From Burkholderiales bacterium (GTDB lineage: Bacteria; Pseudomonadota; Gammaproteobacteria; Burkholderiales; Burkholderiaceae_C): a DNA stretch of 21,671 nt. Of this stretch, positions 16,428-21,671 are shown piece by piece. Numbering within the stretch: the first letter of the stretch is position 1; every line of letters starts with the position of its first letter. Made by a program: the position numbers and the translations under genes. Location: positions 1-21,671 of the forward strand of contig CANBSV010000041.1 of the NCBI GenBank assembly GCA_947372225.1. The letters run 5' to 3'. Below the pieces are notes generated by a model. That model worked only from the letters and a program-made list of their open reading frames with translations. It had not been told where the DNA came from and made no database searches.

Positions 16428-16429
16428 GC

Positions 16430-17923
16430 ATGTCGCTCGTCCCACCCTACATCGCCCCGGCCCACTTCACGGATCCTGATGCCGCGCTGCAACAAGTCGA
16501 GCGCATCTACGACGCCGGCGTGCAGCACCTGCGTGAAGCGTTGCGACGATTCGTCAACGGCGACGTGCCTGCGACGCGAGTTCGTGCGTGTTACCCGTTG
16601 GTTCGCGTGCACACGAAAACTGCAACCGGCAGCGACTCGCGGCTGAGTTACGGCTTCGTTGCCAGGCCGGGCAGCTACGAAACGACCCTCACGCGACCGG
16701 ACCTGTTCGGCAGTTATTACCGGATGCAGTTCGACTTGCTGCTGCGCAACCACCAGGTGTCGATCGAGATCGGGACCAGTTCTCAGCCCATTGCGCTGCA
16801 CTTCGCGATGGCAGAGAACGAACATCTGGAAGGTTCGCTCACGCCCGAACGCCGGCTGTTGATGCGCGAGCTCTTCGACCTGCCCGATCTGGCGGCGATG
16901 GACGACGGCATCGCCAACGGCACCCATGAACCTGAGCCTGGCGGGGCGCTGCCGCTGTCACTGTTCACCGCCCCGCGCGTGGATTACTCGCTGCACCGGC
17001 TGCGGCACTACACCGGCACCGTGCCCGAGCATTTCCAGAACTTCGTGCTGTTCACGAATTACCAGTTCTACATCGATGAATTCGTGCGAGTGGGTCATGC
17101 GGCGATGCAGGATGCGCGAAGCGAGTACTGTGCCTTCATCGAGCCCGGCGATGTGATCACCCGCCGGCGTGACCTGCCCAAGCAGCCGGGCGACGAACTC
17201 GGTGTGCCGCCGCCGCGTCAGCCGCAAATGCCTGCCTACCACCTCCGGCGTGAAGACGGTGCTGGCATCACCCTGGTGAACATAGGCGTCGGTCCGGCCA
17301 ATGCCAAGACCATCACCGACCACATCGCCGTGTTGCGTCCTCATGTGTGGGTCATGCTCGGGCACTGCGCAGGGCTGCGCAACTCGCAACAGCTCGGCGA
17401 CTATGTGCTGGCGCACGGCTATGTACGCGAAGACCACGTCCTCGATGAAGACCTGCCGCTGTGGGTGCCCATCCCACCGCTCGCCGAGGTTCAGGTGGCA
17501 TTGGAGGCGGCGGTCGCAGACGTGACGCAGCTCCACGGATTCGAGCTCAAACGCATCATGCGCACGGGCACCGTGGCGAGCACGGACAACCGCAATTGGG
17601 AGCTGCTGCCGTCGCGTCACGTGGCCAACACACCCGAGCGGCGCTTCAGCCAGAGTCGCGCCGTCGCTCTTGACATGGAAAGTGCCACGATTGCGGCCAA
17701 CGGCTTTCGCTTTCGGGTGCCCTATGGCACGCTGCTGTGTGTGAGTGATAAGCCGTTGCACGGTGAGATCAAGCTGCCCGGCATGGCCAATCAGTTTTAC
17801 CGTGAACGGGTCGATCAACACCTGCGCATTGGCATGCGCGCCCTCGAGATCCTGCGCGAGCAGAGCGTTGGCCAACTGCACAGCCGCAAGCTTCGTGGCT
17901 TTGCGGAGGTTGCATTTCAGTGA
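16430..17923 (+). CDS. amn: AMP nucleosidase
   Basis: Hydrolyses AMP to adenine and ribose-5-phosphate, tuning the adenylate pool and supplying adenine for salvage. The N-terminal AMP-nucleosidase domain (about 1-175) carries YPLVRVHTKT, SYGFVARPGSYETTLTRPDLFGSYY and IGTSSQPIALHFA. The C-terminal phosphorylase-like (PNP/UDP) domain has LVNIGVGPANAKTITDHIAVLRPH, VMLGHCAGLRNSQQLGDYV and the base- and ribose-binding AVALDMESATIAANGFRFRVPYGTLLCVSDKP (about 412-443). The length of 497 residues matches the E. coli enzyme (484). The ATG has AGGA five bases upstream. Its stop overlaps the GTG of the ABC ATPase gene by four bases (GTGA), so the two are translationally coupled, which is unusual for amn. 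Confidence 0.95.
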   Translation: MSLVPPYIAPAHFTDPDAALQQVERIYDAGVQHLREALRRFVNGDVPATRVRACYPLVRVHTKTATGSDSRLSYGFVARPGSYETTLTRPDLFGSYYRMQFDLLLRNHQVSIEIGTSSQPIALHFAMAENEHLEGSLTPERRLLMRELFDLPDLAAMDDGIANGTHEPEPGGALPLSLFTAPRVDYSLHRLRHYTGTVPEHFQNFVLFTNYQFYIDEFVRVGHAAMQDARSEYCAFIEPGDVITRRRDLPKQPGDELGVPPPRQPQMPAYHLRREDGAGITLVNIGVGPANAKTITDHIAVLRPHVWVMLGHCAGLRNSQQLGDYVLAHGYVREDHVLDEDLPLWVPIPPLAEVQVALEAAVADVTQLHGFELKRIMRTGTVASTDNRNWELLPSRHVANTPERRFSQSRAVALDMESATIAANGFRFRVPYGTLLCVSDKPLHGEIKLPGMANQFYRERVDQHLRIGMRALEILREQSVGQLHSRKLRGFAEVAFQ

Positions 17924-18729
17924 ATGACGCGGATCGCATCCTGGTCCAAGCGGCTGACGCACCGCTCATTGAACTGCAGGCTGTCACCAAGCGCTACAGC
18001 CGGGGCACGCTGGCCTTGCAGGACGTCTCGCTAAGGGTAGGCGCAAACGAATTCGTCTCGCTGCTCGGTCCCTCAGGATGCGGGAAAAGCACAGTGCTGC
18101 GGCTGATCGCCGGGCTGGACACACCCAGCGAGGGTCGCATCCGTTCTCCAGCACTGGCAACGCACACCGCTTCGGCGGACACGGCATTCGTGTTCCAGGA
18201 CGCCACCTTGATGCCGTGGGCCAGCGTCTTTGACAACGTCTGGTTGCCCTTGAGGCTCGCAGGGCAGTCGAGGCCCGTTGCCACTGCCAGCGTGCGGCGG
18301 GCGATCGGCTCGGTCGGACTTGCCGAATTTGAGACCGCCTATCCCGCGGAGTTGTCGGGGGGCATGCGCATGCGAACGTCCATCGCACGCGCACTGGTCA
18401 CGCAGCCACGGGTGTTGTTGATGGACGAACCATTTGCGGCTCTCGACGAGATCACCCGCCAACGCCTGAACGCCGACCTGCTGGCCTGGTGGCAAGCCGC
18501 GGGCCTGGCGGTTCTGTTCGTCACCCACAGCGTTTTCGAAGCGGTTTTCCTCAGCCAGCGCATCTTGGTCATGAGCCCTAGGCCGGGGCGGGTGTCGGCT
18601 GAAATCCGAATCGACGAGCCGATCCCGCGCACGCCGCAATTTCGCACCTCTGTGGGCTACGCGCAGGCCTGCCGCGAAGTCTCGCAAGCGCTAGAGGCGG
18701 CGCACGCTTGCGACGGCAGCAGTTCATGA
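17920..18729 (+). CDS. ABC transporter ATP-binding protein (TauB/SsuB/ThiZ-like)
   Basis: Cytoplasmic ATPase of a nitrate/taurine/pyrimidine-type ABC importer. All nucleotide-binding motifs are intact: Walker A GPSGCGKST (50-58), Q-loop Q93 in VFQDATLMPW, signature LSGGM (145-149), Walker B LLMDE (166-170) and H-loop H203 in FVTHS. The start is a GTG overlapping the amn stop, with a strong GGAGGT site nine bases upstream (17905-17910) inside the amn reading frame. The length of 269 residues is typical. Its stop overlaps the permease ATG (ATGA). The substrate class is inferred from the binding protein two genes down. Confidence 0.94.
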   Translation: MNDADRILVQAADAPLIELQAVTKRYSRGTLALQDVSLRVGANEFVSLLGPSGCGKSTVLRLIAGLDTPSEGRIRSPALATHTASADTAFVFQDATLMPWASVFDNVWLPLRLAGQSRPVATASVRRAIGSVGLAEFETAYPAELSGGMRMRTSIARALVTQPRVLLMDEPFAALDEITRQRLNADLLAWWQAAGLAVLFVTHSVFEAVFLSQRILVMSPRPGRVSAEIRIDEPIPRTPQFRTSVGYAQACREVSQALEAAHACDGSSS

Positions 18730-19550
18730 GCAGGCCTGGCGAAGTCACGCCAACACCTTCGCGTACATCGCGCTGGATACCCGCCTTGTCGTTGCTGGGG
18801 TGGCTACTGGCCTGGGAAGCTCTGGTGCGAATGGCGGACATCCCGCGCTACACACTGCCCGCGCCCAGTCTGGTTCTGCAAACGCTGGCGGCCAACTTCG
18901 GCTCGCTGGCCGAGAGTTGGTGGTTCACGCTGAAGATCACCCTGGGGGCACTTTCGCTGGCGGTGATGGGCGGCGTGCTGACCGCCGCCGTGTTCACCCT
19001 TTCAGCAGGTCTCGAAGCAGTGCTGCTGCCGGTGGCTGTGGTGCTGCAGGTCACGCCGATCGTTGCCATCGCGCCGCTGATGCTGATCTACATCGAGAGC
19101 ACCACCGCCGCATTGCTGTTGTGCGCCTGGATCGTGGCGTTCTTTCCGATTCTGTCGAACACCGTGATGGGACTGCGAGCGGCGGATCCGTTGCTTGGTG
19201 ATCTGTTCACTCTGAGCAGAGCGACAAGAATGCAGCGGCTGCGCTTGCTGCTGTTGCCCAGCGCACTACCGTATTTCTTGGCGGGGCTGAAGGTCTCCGG
19301 TGGGCTCAGCTTGATCGGCGCGGTGACGGCCGAGATGGTGGCAGGTGCTGCCGGCCGGGAAACGGGCCTAGCCTCGCGAATCCTGGAGGCGAGTTTCCGC
19401 ACCGAGACGCCGAAAATGTTTGCCGCCTTGCTACTGCTGGTGCTGACCGGACTGATGATCCATGCGGCTGCAAATCTTTTGTCCCGTCACCTGCTCGCTG
19501 GGTGGCACGCCACCGAGCAACCGGTGAGTCGGTCGCGCGCCGGCGCATGA
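18726..19550 (+). CDS. ABC transporter permease (binding-protein-dependent, nitrate/taurine/pyrimidine type)
   Basis: Inner-membrane permease of the same importer, 274 residues, about six hydrophobic helices (for example WIPALSLLGWLLAWEALV, LGALSLAVMGGVLTAAVF, AVLLPVAVVLQVTPIVAIAPLMLIYI, ALLLCAWIVAFFPILSN, and a last one near MFAALLLLVLTGLMIHAA). The EAA-type cytoplasmic loop that contacts the ATPase is seen as LLLLPSALPYFLAGLKVSGGLSLIGAVTAEM. A TTG 18 bases upstream could extend the frame, but the ATG overlapping the ATPase stop is the natural coupled start. The binding-protein gene starts 44 bases after the permease stop. Confidence 0.93.
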   Translation: MSRPGEVTPTPSRTSRWIPALSLLGWLLAWEALVRMADIPRYTLPAPSLVLQTLAANFGSLAESWWFTLKITLGALSLAVMGGVLTAAVFTLSAGLEAVLLPVAVVLQVTPIVAIAPLMLIYIESTTAALLLCAWIVAFFPILSNTVMGLRAADPLLGDLFTLSRATRMQRLRLLLLPSALPYFLAGLKVSGGLSLIGAVTAEMVAGAAGRETGLASRILEASFRTETPKMFAALLLLVLTGLMIHAAANLLSRHLLAGWHATEQPVSRSRAGA

Positions 19551-19594
19551 CACGGCGCTCACACAGCCCTACCGGTTTGAGTTCGAGGAGAACC

Positions 19595-20620
19595 ATGGTG
19601 TCTATTGCCCGCAACCTCGCAAGGCTTCTGCTTTTGATTTTTTGCTGCATCCCTGCTGCAGCGCAGTGTCAGGACAAAGTTCGCTTCGCGACCAACTGGA
19701 AGGCACAGGCCGCACACGGCGGTTTCTATCAAGCGATCGCCGACGGCACCTACAAGCGATTTGGCCTCGAAGTGACCTTGGTTCAAGGCGGGCCACAAGT
19801 GAACAATCGCCCGCTTTTGCCTGCGGGTCGGATTGACTTTCTGATGACTGGCAATCTCTTGCACAGTTTTGACAACGTCAAAAACGGCATTCCAACGATT
19901 GTTGTGGCGGGGATTTTTCAAAAAGACCCGCAGGCGCTGATTGCGCACCCCGGGCAGGGCTATGAGCAGTTTGCCTCGATGAAATCAGCCCCCATGACTT
20001 TGATCGCGAAGGATGCCCAGTTCAGTTGGTGGCAGTGGCTCAAGGCCACCCACGGTTTTCGCGACGATTCGCTCAAACCCTACAACTACAACCTCGGCCC
20101 CTTCTTGGCGAACTCCAAAGCCGTGCAGCAGGGCTATTCGGTGGCGGAGCCCATCTATGTTCAAAACCAGGGGCATTTCAAGCCCGTCGTGCACCTGCTG
20201 GCCGATCATGGTTTCAGTACCTACTCAACGCTGATCGAGACGAGAGTCGACACCGTGGCGAATCGGCCGGACTTGGTACAACGGTTTGTCGATGCTTCGA
20301 TCATCGGCTGGGTCAACTATCTCTACGGCGACCGACGTGGGGCAAATGAGCTGATGCGACGAGACAATCCCGAGATGACTGATTCGGAGCTGGAGGCGTC
20401 TGTGGCTCTGATGAAGCAGCAAGGCATCGTTGATTCGGGAGACTCACTTTCCAAAGGTTTAGGCGCCATGAACCCGGAGCGGATCCGCGATTTTTATGAC
20501 CAGATGGTTCACGCGGGGCTCTACCAGACTGGGGATGTCGATCTCGGCAAAGTGGCTACTTTGCAGTTTGTAAATCGCGCGGTCGGAATTGATCTCAAGA
20601 GCAAGCTTATTGCTCGGTAG
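19595..20620 (+). CDS. ABC transporter substrate-binding protein, NMT1/THI5-like
   Basis: Periplasmic receptor of the importer. It has a clear signal peptide: basic start (MVSIARNLAR), hydrophobic core LLLLIFCCIP and cleavage after about A23 (AAA-QC); no valid lipobox, so it is probably soluble. The mature protein opens with the family pattern VRFATNWKAQAAHGGFYQAIADGTYKRFGLEV, then VQGGPQVNNRPLLPAGRIDFL, and includes KATHGFRDDSLKPYNYNLGPFLANSKAVQQGY. This places it in the NMT1/THI5-like group, whose members bind thiamine pyrimidines or other small nitrogenous compounds. The ATG at 19595 is chosen for the GAGGAG site four bases before it; an earlier ATG at 19547 overlaps the permease stop but lacks a site and would bury the signal peptide. 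GC content is lower than upstream. Ligand unproven. Confidence 0.92.
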   Translation: MVSIARNLARLLLLIFCCIPAAAQCQDKVRFATNWKAQAAHGGFYQAIADGTYKRFGLEVTLVQGGPQVNNRPLLPAGRIDFLMTGNLLHSFDNVKNGIPTIVVAGIFQKDPQALIAHPGQGYEQFASMKSAPMTLIAKDAQFSWWQWLKATHGFRDDSLKPYNYNLGPFLANSKAVQQGYSVAEPIYVQNQGHFKPVVHLLADHGFSTYSTLIETRVDTVANRPDLVQRFVDASIIGWVNYLYGDRRGANELMRRDNPEMTDSELEASVALMKQQGIVDSGDSLSKGLGAMNPERIRDFYDQMVHAGLYQTGDVDLGKVATLQFVNRAVGIDLKSKLIAR

Positions 20621-20661
20621 CGCCGGCCCATTCGTGAGTCAGCGCTAGCGGTCCTGTTGGC

Positions 20662-20680
20662 GCCCCTGATTGGGGCTTGT
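20662..20680 (+). terminator. Weak intrinsic terminator after the ABC operon
   Basis: GCCCC (20662-20666), loop TGATT and GGGGC (20672-20676), followed by TTGT. The stem is only five pairs and the T-run is poor, but it lies 41 bases after the last transporter gene and before the next promoter-like site, where a terminator would be expected. Confidence 0.35.
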
Positions 20681-20685
20681 ACCAC

Positions 20686-20714
20686 TTGAGCGCGTTCGAC
20701 TTCAGGTCGATAAC
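20686..20714 (+). promoter_or_regulatory. Possible sigma-70 promoter of the HDOD gene, with a palindrome in the spacer
   Basis: TTGAGC (20686-20691) and GATAAC (20709-20714) are each four-of-six matches to -35 and -10 consensus with ideal 17-base spacing. They would start transcription near 20721, about 19 bases before the ATG. TCGAC (20696-20700) and GTCGA (20706-20710) form a 5-bp inverted repeat between the boxes that could be an operator. Confidence 0.35.
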
Positions 20715-20739
20715 CTATGAAAGCTTCTGGCGTAAACCC

Positions 20740-21627
20740 ATGCAGTTGGAGCCCTCCTCCCAATCCGTAGTCACCGCGACGCAGCCCGCAGCGTCATCTC
20801 ATCCCCGTTTGTCTAGACCACTGGCAGATCTTTCTGCTTGGGTGGGTTGGCTGCGCGAAGCGGAGATTCCCGTGAAATCGGAAACCGCCGAAGCGCTCGA
20901 GGTCATGCGTGAGCATGAGGACAACGTAGACGCCAACTTGATTGGCGAGATGATTGGCGATGATCCGCTGATGACGCTGAAGGTTCTGGCATTTGGGTCC
21001 AAAAACCGTCCGGCTCGGTTGGTTACACAGCCTGAGACTGTGACCTCGACATTGGTGCTCATGGGCATTTCGCCCTTTTTCCGGTTTTTCGGGGCACAAC
21101 CTACGCTCGAATCACTCCTCCACGATCGGCCGGACGCGTTGGCCGGATTGAATCAAGTGTTGCGGCGTGCGACTCGGGCCGCCAATTTCGCGCTGGCGTT
21201 CGCAGTACACAGGTTGGACCCAGACGCGGCGGTCATACATCAAGCCGCCCTCCTTCACGACTTCGGCGAACTTCTTTTGTGGTGCCATGCGCCGGATCTT
21301 GCTCTCGAGATCCAAGCCGCTCAACGGCTGGACAGCACGCTGCGATCAAAAGTCGTGCAAAAGCGTGTGTTGAACGTAGATGTCGAAGAACTCCAACATG
21401 CACTCATGCAGGATTGGCATCTTCCGGAGCTCCTCGTCCATATTTCCGATGCCCGTCACGCTCATCACCCCAACGTGCAGTGCGTGTCTCTGGGTGTGCG
21501 AATCGCGAGGCACACGGCGCTCAGTTGGGACAACGCAGCGGTGCCCGACGATGTTGCAGAAGTTGGGCAGCTGCTTAATTTATCGACAAGCGCAACGATG
21601 AGTTTGTTACGCGGCCTCGAGCTATAG
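20740..21627 (+). CDS. HDOD domain-containing protein
   Basis: A 295-residue cytoplasmic protein with one HDOD domain (about 30-240), a relative of HD phosphohydrolases often found in signalling and in proteins that respond to cyclic di-GMP or redox cues. Typical patterns are NLIGEMIGDDPLMTLKVLAFGS (67-87), TSTLVLMGISPFFRFF and HQAALLHDFGELLLW, which retains an HD pair (H173-D174). Most HDOD proteins lack the full metal-binding set, and this one is probably not an active phosphodiesterase. No GGDEF, EAL, receiver or kinase domain is attached. A TTG at 20677 would extend the frame, but the ATG at 20740 is preferred because the promoter-like boxes lie upstream of it. No strong ribosome binding site is seen. 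GC content is lower than the core genes. Confidence 0.87.
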   Translation: MQLEPSSQSVVTATQPAASSHPRLSRPLADLSAWVGWLREAEIPVKSETAEALEVMREHEDNVDANLIGEMIGDDPLMTLKVLAFGSKNRPARLVTQPETVTSTLVLMGISPFFRFFGAQPTLESLLHDRPDALAGLNQVLRRATRAANFALAFAVHRLDPDAAVIHQAALLHDFGELLLWCHAPDLALEIQAAQRLDSTLRSKVVQKRVLNVDVEELQHALMQDWHLPELLVHISDARHAHHPNVQCVSLGVRIARHTALSWDNAAVPDDVAEVGQLLNLSTSATMSLLRGLEL

Positions 21628-21671
21628 GTCTCGTCATTTCGGGCCAAGCAGAAATCTTCAGGCAGTAATTG

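Noticed and set aside
16337..16429. TPP riboswitch before the amn/ABC operon
   Set aside because: The CUGAGA block and the ACCUGA-type block of the THI element are missing, so a thiamine link through a TPP switch is not supported.

Overview
This window is GC-rich chromosomal DNA from a betaproteobacterium, most likely a Burkholderiales member near the Rubrivivax/Leptothrix/Ideonella group. The clues are the lpxL-type pair, dapF, DUF484 and xerC run divergent from metK; the ahcY, tlyA, metF order; an S-adenosylhomocysteine (SAH) riboswitch in front of ahcY; and a NodT-type outer-membrane lipoprotein. Most of the window is ordinary core metabolism. The right end (about 16.4-21.6 kb) is more accessory in character. 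No tRNA, rRNA, CRISPR array, insertion sequence or phage gene was seen. No gene-free stretch exceeds 300 bases; the longest is the 284-base purT/ahcY divergent spacer.

Left part (1-9657): the 3' part of an RND-efflux outer-membrane factor meets a minus-strand block head-on. In transcription order that block is two LpxL/HtrB-type acyltransferases, dapF, a DUF484 gene, xerC, an RlmI-type rRNA methyltransferase, glmS and a CIA30-domain gene. It covers envelope precursors (lipid A acylation, meso-diaminopimelate, glucosamine-6-phosphate), chromosome dimer resolution and 23S rRNA modification.

Middle part (9658-16336): metK, a DUF2238 membrane protein, purT (minus), then ahcY, tlyA and metF. MetK, AhcY and MetF are enzymes of the activated methyl cycle. 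Two stretches look like cis-acting RNA. The ahcY leader is an SAH riboswitch whose pseudoknot strand overlaps a downstream hairpin. The metK leader holds two GNRA-tetraloop hairpins enclosed by a helix that covers the metK ribosome binding site; I do not recognise it as a known riboswitch class.

Right part (16337-21671): AMP nucleosidase (amn) is translationally coupled by a GTGA overlap to a complete ABC importer (ATPase, permease, NMT1/THI5-like periplasmic binding protein), followed by a single HDOD-domain gene. The coupling suggests a purine or pyrimidine base uptake and salvage unit. Amn would also consume AMP derived from the adenosine that AhcY releases. GC content falls noticeably from about 19.6 kb to the end.

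All function calls rest on reading motifs in the translated sequence. No database search or folding program was run.
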